A model generated the notes under the pieces. The model ran no database searches and was not told the origin of the DNA. It saw nothing but the letters and a program-made list of their open reading frames with translations. Of a DNA stretch of 64,000 nt, positions 42,655 through 52,183 are shown in pieces. A program made the translations under genes and the position numbers. Numbering within the stretch: position 1 is the first letter of the stretch; every line of letters starts with the position of its first letter. Origin of the DNA: Peloplasma aerotolerans (GTDB taxonomy: Bacteria > Bacillota_I > Bacilli_A > Acholeplasmatales > Acholeplasmataceae); contig NZ_JASCXW010000005.1 in NCBI RefSeq assembly GCF_030012175.1, forward strand, positions 38,775-102,774, in the 5' to 3' direction.

Positions 42655-42834
42655 TGCATTACCATGTATTAGCGCTAAAACGAAACTCAATATAACTAAA
42701 CCAACCATACCAAACACAATTATCCAGACAATGAGTTTACCCCACCACGTTTCGGTTGGATTTTGATAATGTTTCTTTTTGGGTGCTGTTTCTTTGTTTT
42801 CAGTTTTTTTCTTTGTTGCTTGTTGTTTTGCCAT
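42652..42834 (-). CDS. Small single-helix membrane protein with Lys-rich N-terminus
   Basis: 60 residues. The first 25 are Lys/Thr/Gln-rich. NPTETWWGKLIVWIIVFGMVGLVILSFVLALIHG follows, a single membrane helix preceded by a Trp pair. RBS AGGTGA. It resembles short Firmicute membrane proteins with a WGK-type pre-helix motif, but I cannot name it with certainty. Confidence 0.65.
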   Translation of the reverse strand: MAKQQATKKKTENKETAPKKKHYQNPTETWWGKLIVWIIVFGMVGLVILSFVLALIHGNA

Positions 42835-42901
42835 GATTTCACCTCATTTAAGTAATCATTGATATTATACTATAAATTAAGTTTTAAAGAAAGGGGTTTG
42901 T

Positions 42902-44089
42902 ATGAAAAAAGACATTAAAATAATCTTTCATATTGACCTCAATGCGTTCTTTGCAAGTTGTGCAATGATTAAAGACCCTTATTTGAAAGATAAGGTTTTT
43001 GTCGTTGGTGGTAGTTCAACATCTAGAAGAGGTGTTATATCTACAGCATCTTATCCTGCAAGAAAATTAGGCATACATAGCGCAATGAATATCAATGATG
43101 CTTTAAGGATATATCCTAAGTTGATTATTGTACCTACAGAGTTTAATCTTTATCAGAAATATTCGAATTTATTTTTCTCGTATTTAAAGCAATTTTCCAA
43201 TATTATTTTAGCAGGATCAATTGATGAAGCGTATGTTGATATGACAGAAGCCTCGAAGAATAAGCATCCACTTGAACTTGCTAAGCAAATTCAAGATGGA
43301 TTGATGGAAACGCATGGATTACCTTGTTCAATTGGTATTGCATCCACTTTGTTTTTAGCAAAGATGGCTTCAGATATGCTAAAACCCATGGGTATTACGG
43401 TTTTAAGAAAAAAAGATATCGTTCATAAACTTTTTTCGTTACCTATACAAGATATGTATGGAATTGGTAAAAAAACATATCCTAAGCTGATGGCTTTGGG
43501 TATTAAGACCATTGGTGACTTTACGAAAGATGAATATAAAAAAGATATTTTAGATGTGATGAGCGAATCATCATATCAATCATATCTTGATCATATCTTA
43601 GGCAGAAGTAGCGATGTGATTGATCCTAAGAAATACGCTATTCCTAAATCAATTAGTAATGAAACTACGCTAAACTATAATATGGATCAAGATGAAGCGA
43701 TATTTAAAGTTATTGAAGAGTTGCTAGAACAAACGCATGAACGATTAGTTTCTGAAGAGTTGGTTGCTAAAACGGTTGGTATTAGAATTAAAGATACTCA
43801 CTTTGAAATGATTAATCGCAGTTTTACGTTTAATGAACATACTGATGAGTATGCATTATTCTATGAAGCTATTGATACATTGTTCGAAGAAAACTATAAT
43901 CATGAACCTGTTCGACTTGTTGGTGTATTTTTGAGTCAAGTTGTCCAAAAGAAAGATTTAAAAAAAGATTATAATCTGTTTACTTATCAAGAAATGACAA
44001 AACGAGAAGAAAATATATATAAAGTGATCTCTGATATTAATAAAAAATACCCTAAAAGCATTACTAAAGGAACAAAAAAGACATCATAG
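42902..44089 (+). CDS. dinB: DNA polymerase IV (Y family)
   Basis: 395 residues. Palm-domain motifs are HIDLNAFFASCAMI (metal Asp), YPARKLGIHSAMN and SIDEAYVDMT (second metal site). Helix-hairpin-helix (DMYGIGKKTYPKLMALGIKTIGDFT) and little-finger domains follow. A translesion polymerase lacking proofreading. RBS AAAGGGG. The last 6 bases overlap the convergent ispH gene. Confidence 0.95.
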   Translation: MKKDIKIIFHIDLNAFFASCAMIKDPYLKDKVFVVGGSSTSRRGVISTASYPARKLGIHSAMNINDALRIYPKLIIVPTEFNLYQKYSNLFFSYLKQFSNIILAGSIDEAYVDMTEASKNKHPLELAKQIQDGLMETHGLPCSIGIASTLFLAKMASDMLKPMGITVLRKKDIVHKLFSLPIQDMYGIGKKTYPKLMALGIKTIGDFTKDEYKKDILDVMSESSYQSYLDHILGRSSDVIDPKKYAIPKSISNETTLNYNMDQDEAIFKVIEELLEQTHERLVSEELVAKTVGIRIKDTHFEMINRSFTFNEHTDEYALFYEAIDTLFEENYNHEPVRLVGVFLSQVVQKKDLKKDYNLFTYQEMTKREENIYKVISDINKKYPKSITKGTKKTS

Positions 44090-44096
44090 GATGTCT
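44072..44096 (-). terminator. ispH terminator inside the end of dinB
   Basis: On the minus strand AGACATC/GATGTCT (7 bp, 4-base loop) is followed by TTTTTTG. The hairpin overlaps both stop codons. Confidence 0.7.
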
Positions 44097-45013
44097 AATA
44101 TGTCTAGTTTAGATTCATGATCCCACGTTGTGGGGTCATCTTTTTTATATTGTTTCAAGAAGTTAATGACTTCTTCGGTGACAACAGTTGGTGTTGATGC
44201 TCCTGATGTTACACTGACACTTTCAATACCATTTAGCCACTCAAGATGAATATCTTCTACACCATTAATTAAATAACTAGGAATGTTTTGATAATGATTG
44301 CCAACAAAAGCTAATTTATTGGAGTTAGAACTTTTCTCATCGCCAACAACAAGCATTAAATCTACTTTTTCTTGTTTTTGAACAGCATCTTGTCGAACAG
44401 TTGTTGCATTACATATTTCATTATCAAATAAGTAATCTGGATATTTAGATTCAATAATCTTCAAGACAGAATCTATATCATATAGACTTAAAGTTGTTTG
44501 ATTTGTAACAAATACTTTTTTCTCTTTAAGCTCATTGGGGAGTAAAAGGGCATCTTTTTCATCTTCAACGAAATAGATTTTTGGATCAATGTCTAAAATT
44601 GCTTCAGGTTCAGGATGATTGCGGTGACCAATATAGACGATTTCATAACCTTCAGCTAATTTATCTTTAACTGCTTTATGAACCTTATAAACATCACGGC
44701 ATGTCGCGTTTAAATAGGTCAATCCCTTTTCTTTCGCTTTTTCAATTACTCGATCGGATATACCATGGGCAGTAAAAATTACTGTTCCACCTTCGACATC
44801 ATCAAGCATTTCTAGTCTCGTTTTACCTTTTTGATCTAAACTAATAACACCAAACTCATTGAAAGCTTGGGTAATTTTTTGATTGTGTATAATTTGACCT
44901 AGAACATAGATTGGTCTAGGATAGGATTCAGTTTTGATAACCTTTTTGACGATTGCAAGGGCATTTAATACGCCGTGACAATAGCCTCTAGGTGTTAAAT
45001 CTATGACTTTCAT
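44084..45013 (-). CDS. ispH: 4-hydroxy-3-methylbut-2-enyl diphosphate reductase IspH
   Basis: 309 residues. Last enzyme of the MEP pathway, producing IPP and DMAPP with a [4Fe-4S] cluster. The three cluster Cys are in GYCHGV, NATCRDVYKVH and EICNATTVRQ; the substrate His residues lie in QIIHNQ, FTAHGIS and GHRNHPE. The stop is TGA, evidence for the standard code. With dxs it shows that isoprenoids are made by the MEP route. Confidence 0.95.
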   Translation of the reverse strand: MKVIDLTPRGYCHGVLNALAIVKKVIKTESYPRPIYVLGQIIHNQKITQAFNEFGVISLDQKGKTRLEMLDDVEGGTVIFTAHGISDRVIEKAKEKGLTYLNATCRDVYKVHKAVKDKLAEGYEIVYIGHRNHPEPEAILDIDPKIYFVEDEKDALLLPNELKEKKVFVTNQTTLSLYDIDSVLKIIESKYPDYLFDNEICNATTVRQDAVQKQEKVDLMLVVGDEKSSNSNKLAFVGNHYQNIPSYLINGVEDIHLEWLNGIESVSVTSGASTPTVVTEEVINFLKQYKKDDPTTWDHESKLDILDIL

Positions 45014-45064
45014 AATATCACCATTTCTATTATACTAAAATTATAACCTATTATGCCGATTTTT

Positions 45065-45093
45065 TTACTTTAGATGCCTTTTGATGTTATAAT
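45065..45093 (+). promoter_or_regulatory. Promoter of the DEAD-box helicase gene
   Basis: TTACTT (45065-45070), a 17-base spacer and a perfect TATAAT (45088-45093). The start codon lies only 15 bases downstream, so the 5' leader is very short. Confidence 0.6.
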
Positions 45094-45108
45094 ACATTTG
45101 GTGATTTG

Positions 45109-46350
45109 ATGTATATAGAAGACAAATTAAAACAACTTGGTTTTGAAAAAACGACACCTATTCAAGAAGGTGTTTTTAAGGCTATATCAAGTAAAAAGCA
45201 TTTGGTAGGACTCGCTCCAACAGGTACAGGTAAGACGCATGCGTATTTGCTACCCATCCTTAAAAATCTAAATTTTGATAAACAAGAAGTACAAGTTGTC
45301 ATTTGTGTTCCAACCAATGAGCTTGTTATTCAAGTTGATAAGATGCTTAAAGAGATTGAAAAAGATGTTCGTGTTAAAGCCTATTATGGTGGTTCAGATA
45401 AGCAAAGAGAAAAAGAATGGTTGGAAAGACATCAACCACAAATCGTTATTGCCACACCTCAAAGATTAAATGAGTTTGTGGTTGAGTTAAATATTTTAAA
45501 AATACAGACAGCGAAGTATTTTGTCTTAGATGAAGCAGATATGATGTTTGATTATGATTTTCTTTCTTTAATTGATTCAATTTTACCAGCGATGTATCGT
45601 GCAAAATATCTATTATTTTCAGCAACGATTTATCCGGGTATGGAACCATTTATCCAAAAGTACTTTGGAAGTTATGACTTTATTGATACGACGAAAAATC
45701 ATGTATTAAATATTGAATATCGATTAATCAATATCAAGTCTAATGATCGATTAGAATCTTTAAATCGAGTTATAGAAAGTATTAATCCTTATCTTTGTTT
45801 TATTTTTGTTAGTAAAAAAGAAAATCAAGAAACCATCTATCAGAGCTTATTAGAAAATAATAAGTCAGTTGTTAATATTAACGCCACTTTAGGTGTTAAA
45901 GCAAGAAAGAAAATTATTGAGGATATCAACTTATTAAAATATCAGTATGTTGTCACATCGGATTTAGCAGCAAGAGGTCTTGATTTTAAAATCTCTCATG
46001 TGATTCATTATGATTTACCACATCACCTAGAGTTTTTTATGCACAGAAGTGGTAGAACCGGAAGAATGTATGATAGCGGTGTCGTGATTACTTTTATGAG
46101 TGTTAACGATCATCGAAAAATTGAAAAACTTAAAGAAAAAGGGATACCTTTTATAAACTATAATTTAACAAAAGAAGGCATAACAAAGGTTTTAAAGAAA
46201 CCTAATACACTTTCTGAAGAAGAAAGAAACGCGATTAAAAAAATTAAAAAACCTAAAAAGGTAACACCTAACTATAAAAAGAAAAACGCTATTAAGATTA
46301 AAAAAGCGAAACAAGAAATTAGGAGGAAACAATATGCTAAGAATCGGTAG
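45109..46350 (+). CDS. DEAD-box RNA helicase (CshB-like)
   Basis: Start at ATG 45109; GGTGA is upstream. 413 residues with the Q motif (GFEKTTPIQEGVF), motif I APTGTGKTHAYLLP, motif II VLDEADMMFD, motif III FSATI, motif VI HRSGRTGRMYD and a Lys-rich C-terminal tail (about 365-413) that may bind RNA. It is CshB-like in length and in the order CshB-nfo seen in Firmicutes. Likely roles are ribosome assembly or cold adaptation, inferred from the family. Confidence 0.92.
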   Translation: MYIEDKLKQLGFEKTTPIQEGVFKAISSKKHLVGLAPTGTGKTHAYLLPILKNLNFDKQEVQVVICVPTNELVIQVDKMLKEIEKDVRVKAYYGGSDKQREKEWLERHQPQIVIATPQRLNEFVVELNILKIQTAKYFVLDEADMMFDYDFLSLIDSILPAMYRAKYLLFSATIYPGMEPFIQKYFGSYDFIDTTKNHVLNIEYRLINIKSNDRLESLNRVIESINPYLCFIFVSKKENQETIYQSLLENNKSVVNINATLGVKARKKIIEDINLLKYQYVVTSDLAARGLDFKISHVIHYDLPHHLEFFMHRSGRTGRMYDSGVVITFMSVNDHRKIEKLKEKGIPFINYNLTKEGITKVLKKPNTLSEEERNAIKKIKKPKKVTPNYKKKNAIKIKKAKQEIRRKQYAKNR

Positions 46351-47227
46351 TCATGTCTCTATGTCAGGAGATGAGATGTATCTAGGATCTGTGAAAGAAG
46401 CATTAAGTTACCAAGCAAATGCATTTATGATTTATACAGGTGCACCACAAAACACAAGACGTAAAAATCTTAGTGATATGAAAATTGATGAAGCTGTAGC
46501 TTTTATGAAAGAAAATAAATTGGATTTCGATAACGTCGTTGTCCATGCACCCTATATTATTAATCTAGGAAATCCAGATCCAGAAAAAAGAGCTTTCGCT
46601 GTATCCTTTTTAACTGAAGAGATTAAAAGAACAGCAGCAATGCACGCTAAGCAAATCGTACTTCATCCAGGAAGTGCTGTTGGTGGCGATCGCAAGTTAG
46701 CAATCATCTGGATTGCTGAAGGTATTAAAGAAGTTATTAAGAATACGAGAGCTTTAGATGTTAAAATTGCTTTAGAAACAATGGCTGGAAAAGGAAATGA
46801 AATCGGTAAGACTTTTGAGGAGTTAAAAGAAATAATAGATTTAGTCAATGAACCTACAAGAGTTAGTGTCTGTTTTGATACATGTCATACACATGATGCA
46901 GGATATGCAGTCAAAGAACAATTTGATGAAGTAATCAAAGAGTTTGATCGTATTATCGGAAAATCATTGATTTCAGTATTTCACGTTAACGATTCTAAAA
47001 ACCCTTTAGGAGCAAGTAAAGATAGACATGAAAACTTCGGATTTGGATATTTAGGATTTGATGCTTTAATCAAAGTGATTTACCATCCAGATTTTAATCA
47101 TATCCCTAAAATATTAGAAACACCTTATGTAGAAGGCAATCCACCTTATAAAGAAGAAATCGAAATGATTAAAACCCTGACTTTTGATCCAACGATGGTT
47201 GAAAAATTAAAACAAAAAAATGGATAA
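46334..47227 (+). CDS. nfo: Endonuclease IV
   Basis: 297 residues. An AP endonuclease for base-excision repair, with a TIM-barrel trinuclear zinc site. Family signatures are HAPYIINLGNP, LETMAGKGNEIG, CFDTCHTHDAGY and HVNDSKNPLGASKDRHENFGFGYLG. RBS AGGAGG inside the helicase gene; the two genes overlap by 17 bases. An alkylation-repair gene follows, so this is a small DNA-repair cluster. Confidence 0.96.
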   Translation: MLRIGSHVSMSGDEMYLGSVKEALSYQANAFMIYTGAPQNTRRKNLSDMKIDEAVAFMKENKLDFDNVVVHAPYIINLGNPDPEKRAFAVSFLTEEIKRTAAMHAKQIVLHPGSAVGGDRKLAIIWIAEGIKEVIKNTRALDVKIALETMAGKGNEIGKTFEELKEIIDLVNEPTRVSVCFDTCHTHDAGYAVKEQFDEVIKEFDRIIGKSLISVFHVNDSKNPLGASKDRHENFGFGYLGFDALIKVIYHPDFNHIPKILETPYVEGNPPYKEEIEMIKTLTFDPTMVEKLKQKNG

Positions 47228-47878
47228 AGAATATGTCGTTTCCGTTCTTAAAAAGAACTTGATCAAATCAGCCCTAAAACAACACCTAAAGTTCGAGCAG
47301 TATCTAAAAAACATTATCCACATGTCAAAGATTTACCTTTAGATAAGTTTTTTGAGCTTTGTGAAGCGTTTTTAGAAGAAAGACGATGGGATTTAAGCTT
47401 GATCGCTTATGACTTTGCGTATCGTAAAAGAAAGCACTATCGTCTAGATACATATGATGTTTTTGAATCATGGCTATATAAGTATGTTAACGATTGGGGA
47501 GATTGTGATGATTTCACGACGCATGCTTTTGGTTATTTAATCCATGACTTTCCGGAGTTATCACAACGGATTATATCTTGGACAAAACACGAGAAGTTTG
47601 CAGTAAGAAGAGCAGCAGCAACCGTCTTAATTATCCCTATTAAAAAGCAAAATGAAAGCATCATTAGTCCATTTGTTATTTCTGATTTGTTAATGCATGA
47701 TCATCATTATTTGGTTTTAAAAGGATATGGTTGGATGTTGAAAATCTATTTATCAACACATTTTGATGATGTCATCGAATATTTGAAAAGACATGAGATT
47801 GCAATGCCTAGGATTTCATTTAGATATGCGATTGAAAAGTTAAATCAAGAAGAAAAGAAAAAATATTTCAACTTATAA
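47220..47878 (+). pseudogene. AlkD-like DNA alkylation repair protein, frameshifted
   Basis: An ATG at 47220, overlapping the nfo stop, opens MDKEYVVSVLKK. After the A run at 47250-47254 the homologous sequence continues in the -1 frame as KELDQISPKTTPKVRAVSKKHYPHVKDLPLDKFFELCEAFLEERRWDLSLIAYDFAYRKRKHY and on to 47878. One extra A in the run would restore a single 219-residue frame. The body is an all-helical HEAT-like AlkD/AlkC-type glycosylase (WLYKYVNDWGDCDDFTTHAFGYL; KHEKFAVRRAAATVLI). Either a recent inactivating deletion, a homopolymer sequencing error, or expression of a shortened protein from an internal start near 47399. Confidence 0.75.
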
Positions 47879-47885
47879 ACTACAA

Positions 47886-47910
47886 AAAAAGGACGCTTGT
47901 CCTTTTATTT
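47886..47910. terminator. Bidirectional terminator between the alkD-like gene and glgA
   Basis: AAAAGGAC/GTCCTTTT, 8-bp stem with a GCTT loop, T-rich on both strands. It overlaps the end of glgA. Confidence 0.85.
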
Positions 47911-49329
47911 TTGGTTAATTGTTTTTAGATACAAAGTTTCATATTGTTTCGCCATTTTTTCTAGGCTATGATTCACATGCATAGCTTGTTTAATTAAAGC
48001 TTGCCATGCTTCTTGATCGTTATGAAGAATATCAAGTGCTTGATCAATGGCTTCAGTAAGTTCAGTTGCATCATAATTCTTAAACGTAAAACCGACTCCA
48101 ATGCCTGTAAATTTATTATATGGTGTTACGGTATCTTTTAATCCACCTGTCTCTCTTACAATCGGAAGTGAACCATATTTCATGGCAATCATATGATTTA
48201 AACCACATGGTTCAAATAAACTTGGAAGAACAAAGATATCACTCGCTGCATATGCTTTTTGTGATAATTCGACATCAAATCCCTTTTCATAGTAAACATG
48301 GTCAGGATATTGTTCTTTTAAATCTTTGAAGTAAGATTCATATAATGCATCACCAGAACCGATAGCAATTAAATTGAACTTCTTATCTGCTAAATATTGT
48401 TCAAGGACTGGCATTAAAATGTCTAGTCCTTTTTGTCTAGCAAAGCGGTTAATAAAGATAACAAGCGGTATATGATTATCTTGAATGTTTAATTCACTTA
48501 ATAGTTTTTCTTTATTGATCTTTTTACCTTCAAGGAAGTTTGATTCATCATAGTTTTTATATAAATTTGAGTTTGTTTCTGGGTTATAAATATCTTGATC
48601 TAAGCCATTTAAGATACCACAAAGATCCTCTCTTCTTGACTTTAAAGCACCATCTAAAGAGAACCCGTAAAACCTTGTAAGAATCTCATTTGTATAATTT
48701 TCACTTACGGTATTAATAGCATTAGCTCTCATAATCCCACATTTAAGGAAGTTTACACGGTCTAAATGAATATACGTAAAATTTTTATTTCCAAATAGTT
48801 TTTCTGTCTCTAGTGGATATGAACCTTGTTTCTCTAAATTATGAATGGATAATATCGTTTTGATAGAAGCAAACTTTTTACTATATTGACGATACTTTAC
48901 ATCCAGAAAAAATGGTACCATACCGGTTTGCCAATCATTGACATGCAAAATATCAGGAAAATCATTGGTTAATTTAATATATTCAAGAATTGCTAAATTA
49001 AAAAAAGTAAATCTTAAAGCGTCATCTTCATAACCGTAATATTTCATACGATCAAATAAATCATCATTTTCTACAAAAATATAAGTAACATCTTCATAAT
49101 CAATGGCGTAGTAGTTAGCTAATTTTTCGTATAGTCCCATTTTGATGTTTACTTGACCCAAATGTGTCATATCGACAATATGGACTTTGATTTGTTGATA
49201 CAAAGGTGTAATGATTTTAACTTGATGACCTAATTGATTTAATGCTTTGGGTAATGCTGCGGCAACATCTGCTAAACCTCCAGATTTACTAAAGGGATAA
49301 GCTTCACCACTACAAAATAATATGTTCAT
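47905..49329 (-). CDS. glgA: Glycogen/starch synthase (GT5)
   Basis: Start chosen at ATG 49329 (MNILFCSGEAYPFSKSGGLADVAAALP), 7 bases after AGGTGA; a GTG at 49338 lies within that site. 474 residues, family length. The ADP-glucose-binding KSGGLADV motif is at the N-terminus and the C-terminal GT-B domain has FINRFARQKGLD and LPSLFEPCGLNHMIAMKYG. It elongates alpha-1,4-glucan. No other glg gene is adjacent, unlike typical glgBCDAP operons. Confidence 0.93.
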   Translation of the reverse strand: MNILFCSGEAYPFSKSGGLADVAAALPKALNQLGHQVKIITPLYQQIKVHIVDMTHLGQVNIKMGLYEKLANYYAIDYEDVTYIFVENDDLFDRMKYYGYEDDALRFTFFNLAILEYIKLTNDFPDILHVNDWQTGMVPFFLDVKYRQYSKKFASIKTILSIHNLEKQGSYPLETEKLFGNKNFTYIHLDRVNFLKCGIMRANAINTVSENYTNEILTRFYGFSLDGALKSRREDLCGILNGLDQDIYNPETNSNLYKNYDESNFLEGKKINKEKLLSELNIQDNHIPLVIFINRFARQKGLDILMPVLEQYLADKKFNLIAIGSGDALYESYFKDLKEQYPDHVYYEKGFDVELSQKAYAASDIFVLPSLFEPCGLNHMIAMKYGSLPIVRETGGLKDTVTPYNKFTGIGVGFTFKNYDATELTEAIDQALDILHNDQEAWQALIKQAMHVNHSLEKMAKQYETLYLKTINQK

Positions 49330-49417
49330 AATTTTCACCTGACTTCATTATACATAACCTAATCAATATAGACAAGAAAATAAGTCTATTTCATCATTTA
49401 TTATGTGTAAACTCTAA

Positions 49418-49446
49418 TTGACTAAAGTTATCTTTTATGCTAAAAT
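49418..49446 (+). promoter_or_regulatory. Promoter of purA-purB
   Basis: TTGACT (49418-49423), a 17-base spacer, TAAAAT (49441-49446). The 55-base leader has a small GGTT/AACC hairpin followed by a T-rich stretch. Confidence 0.75.
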
Positions 49447-49508
49447 CATTGTGGTTGAAAAACCAATTTTTATTTTATAAATGAATTTAATTATTTGGAG
49501 GAAAATAA

Positions 49509-50774
49509 ATGAAACGCATGGTGATTGTTGGTACCCAATGGGGCGATGAAGGAAAAGGCAAAATAACTGACTATTTGGCCCAAAGAGCAGATTTAGTTGT
49601 TCGTTATCAAGGTGGGAATAATGCAGGTCATACTGTCGTTTTTAATGGGAAAAAGTATAGTCTACATTTATTGCCTTCTGGTATATTAAGTCCTAAAATA
49701 GAAAATGTTATGGCAAATGGTATGGTCATTAATCCAAAAGCTTTTGCTGAAGAGTTAGCAAAAGTTGATGATTTCAATTTACATATATCAGATCGAGCAC
49801 ATGTGGTCTTACCTTATCATCAAGAATTAGATAAAGCTTACGAGTTATCTAAGGGAAGCGATAAGATTGGAACGACTCATAAAGGTATTGGTCCAACTTA
49901 TACAGATAAAGCGTCCAGATTAGGGATGCGTATATCTTCATTTGTTCATCCAACGCGTTTTAAAGAAAAACTATATGAGCTTATCGAAATTAAAAATAGA
50001 GAACTAACGTTGTTTGGTTATCCATTACTAGACTTTAAGTCAATTTATGATGAGTATCAATCCTATGCGAAGTTAATGGCACCTTATGTTACTGATACAT
50101 CTTTATATTTGAACCAAGCTATTGAAAAAGATCAAAAGATTTTATTTGAAGGCGCACAAGGTGTGATGCTTTGTTTGGATCACGGAACTTATCCTTTTGT
50201 CACATCAAGTTCTCCAACAGCATCAAGTGTTCCATTAAACACAGGGGTAGCCCCTTGGCTAATTGATGGAGCAATCGGTGTCACGAAAGCTTATACAACA
50301 CGTGTTGGAAGTGGTCCAATGCCAAGTGAAATTCACGACGCATTAGCTGATCAAATACGAATTACAGGTAATGAATTTGGAACGACTACTGGTAGACCTA
50401 GAAGAATTGGATGGCTTGATACAGTCATTTTAAGACATACAAGACGCGTAAGTGGATTAAGTTATTTAGCAGTGACGTTACTGGATGTTTTGACAGGCAT
50501 TGATGAGTTAAAGATTGCTGTTTCATATGACTTTAATGGAGAGACGATTGATCGTATTCCTGCAGATATTGAAGACTTTATGGATTGTAAACCTAATTAT
50601 ATTACTGTAAAAGGTTGGCATGAAGACATTACGAATGTGAAGTCTTATGATGACTTACCACAAAATACTAAAAACTATTTAGATAAAATTAGTGAACTCG
50701 TTGGCGTTCCAATTGGCATGTTTTCAGTAGGTCCTGATCGTGAACAGACGATTATGGTAAAAGAAATATTTTAG
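49509..50774 (+). CDS. purA: Adenylosuccinate synthetase
   Basis: 421 residues. It joins IMP and aspartate with GTP to adenylosuccinate. N-terminal GTQWGDEGKGKITDYLA, QGGNNAGHTVV, GTTHKGIGPTYTDKASR and GTTTGRPRRIGWLD are all diagnostic. RBS GGAGG. Followed 12 bases later by purB, which completes AMP synthesis. Confidence 0.97.
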   Translation: MKRMVIVGTQWGDEGKGKITDYLAQRADLVVRYQGGNNAGHTVVFNGKKYSLHLLPSGILSPKIENVMANGMVINPKAFAEELAKVDDFNLHISDRAHVVLPYHQELDKAYELSKGSDKIGTTHKGIGPTYTDKASRLGMRISSFVHPTRFKEKLYELIEIKNRELTLFGYPLLDFKSIYDEYQSYAKLMAPYVTDTSLYLNQAIEKDQKILFEGAQGVMLCLDHGTYPFVTSSSPTASSVPLNTGVAPWLIDGAIGVTKAYTTRVGSGPMPSEIHDALADQIRITGNEFGTTTGRPRRIGWLDTVILRHTRRVSGLSYLAVTLLDVLTGIDELKIAVSYDFNGETIDRIPADIEDFMDCKPNYITVKGWHEDITNVKSYDDLPQNTKNYLDKISELVGVPIGMFSVGPDREQTIMVKEIF

Positions 50775-50786
50775 GGGTGAAATAAA

Positions 50787-52091
50787 ATGATTGCAAGATA
50801 TCAACGTGAAATCATGAAAGAACTTTGGAGTGAAACAAACAAGTTTGATGCATATTTAAAGGTTGAACTTGCGTGCAGCTATGCATGGCTAAAACAAGGT
50901 TTGTTTGATGAATCAACTTATGAAGCACTAGAGAAAGCCAGTTTTAACTTAGATGACATCTACCGAATTGAGCAAGAGACAAAGCATGATGTGATTGCCT
51001 TTACTAAAGCTGTGTCGCTAACTTTAGGTGAAGAGAAAAAATGGCTTCATTACGGTCTTACTTCAACAGATGTTGTTGACACAGCTCAATCTTTAATTTT
51101 AAAGAAAGTTAATCGAATCTTAATTGAAGATATGCAAAAAATGATGGCTGTATTAAAGGAAAAAGCTTTATTATATAAAGATTTACCGATTATGGGAAGA
51201 ACCCATGGCATCCATGCTGAAGTCACCAGCTTTGGATTAAAATATGCATTATGGTATGAAGATTTTAAACGTTTATTTAATTTATTTATAGAAGCAGCTA
51301 AAAACGTGGAAGTTGCAAAAGTCAGTGGTGCCGTAGGCAACTACAGCGCAAATGGTCCGATGATCGAAACCATAGCAGCTAAGAAACTAGGTTTAGAAAC
51401 TTCTAACATCTCTACACAAACTTTGCAAAGAGATCGTCATGCAAACTATATCAGCGTTATTGCATTAATTGGTGCTGAACTAGAGAAAATAGCAGTTGAA
51501 ATTAGACATCTTTCAAGAACAGAAGTTAAAGAAGTCTCTGAATATTTTTCAATTGATCAAAAAGGCTCATCAGCAATGCCACATAAAAAAAATCCAATTA
51601 GCAGTGAAAACATTAGTGGATTATCAAGAGTCTTAAAAGGCTATATGGTTACAGCCTATGATAATATTGCTTTATGGCATGAACGTGATATTTCACATTC
51701 ATCAGCTGAACGAATTATTATCGCAGACGCAACAACACTTTTAGATTATATGTTGAATCGTTATGCGCATACTTTAGATCAACTTGTTGTTCATGAGTCT
51801 CAAATGATGAGAAATATTGATTTAACACAAGGTGTTGTCTTTGCACAAAGTGTTTTACATCAGTTAATTGACCAAGGATTAGTCAGAGAAGCAGCCTATA
51901 ATATCGTCCAATCACTCGCACATAAAGCATTAAATGAACGAACATCATTTAAAGAGCTTTTACTAGGTGATAAAGACATTAACGAGTATTTGGATAAAGA
52001 TCAAATTGAAGCGTGCTTTGACATTAAAAAACATTTAAAATATATTCCAGATATCTATCAAAAGGTCTTTGGTGTAGATATTTCTTTATAA
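50787..52091 (+). CDS. purB: Adenylosuccinate lyase
   Basis: 434 residues of the fumarase/aspartase superfamily. The signature loop is GSSAMPHKKNPISSENISG with the catalytic Ser; GRTHGIHAEVTSFG and HYGLTSTDVVDTAQ are further conserved regions. It splits adenylosuccinate to AMP and fumarate (and SAICAR to AICAR where that pathway exists). RBS AGGGGTGA. Second gene of the purA operon. Confidence 0.97.
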   Translation: MIARYQREIMKELWSETNKFDAYLKVELACSYAWLKQGLFDESTYEALEKASFNLDDIYRIEQETKHDVIAFTKAVSLTLGEEKKWLHYGLTSTDVVDTAQSLILKKVNRILIEDMQKMMAVLKEKALLYKDLPIMGRTHGIHAEVTSFGLKYALWYEDFKRLFNLFIEAAKNVEVAKVSGAVGNYSANGPMIETIAAKKLGLETSNISTQTLQRDRHANYISVIALIGAELEKIAVEIRHLSRTEVKEVSEYFSIDQKGSSAMPHKKNPISSENISGLSRVLKGYMVTAYDNIALWHERDISHSSAERIIIADATTLLDYMLNRYAHTLDQLVVHESQMMRNIDLTQGVVFAQSVLHQLIDQGLVREAAYNIVQSLAHKALNERTSFKELLLGDKDINEYLDKDQIEACFDIKKHLKYIPDIYQKVFGVDISL

Positions 52092-52125
52092 AAGATAATT
52101 TATAGATAAAATCAGTGATTTATCA

Positions 52126-52154
52126 TTGATAAAGCAGTGGTTTTATGCTATAAT
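52126..52154 (+). promoter_or_regulatory. Promoter of the thioredoxin-like gene
   Basis: TTGATA (52126-52131), a 17-base spacer, perfect TATAAT (52149-52154). Confidence 0.8.
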
Positions 52155-52183
52155 GATGAGCAGTCTAACTAGGAGGATTTACC

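Noticed and set aside
47220..47260. Programmed -1 frameshift in the AlkD-like gene
   Set aside because: The site reads CTT AAA AAG; after a -1 slip the P-site tRNA would face TAA instead of a Lys codon, so it is not a good slippery heptamer. No strong stem or pseudoknot follows. A lost A in the run is simpler.
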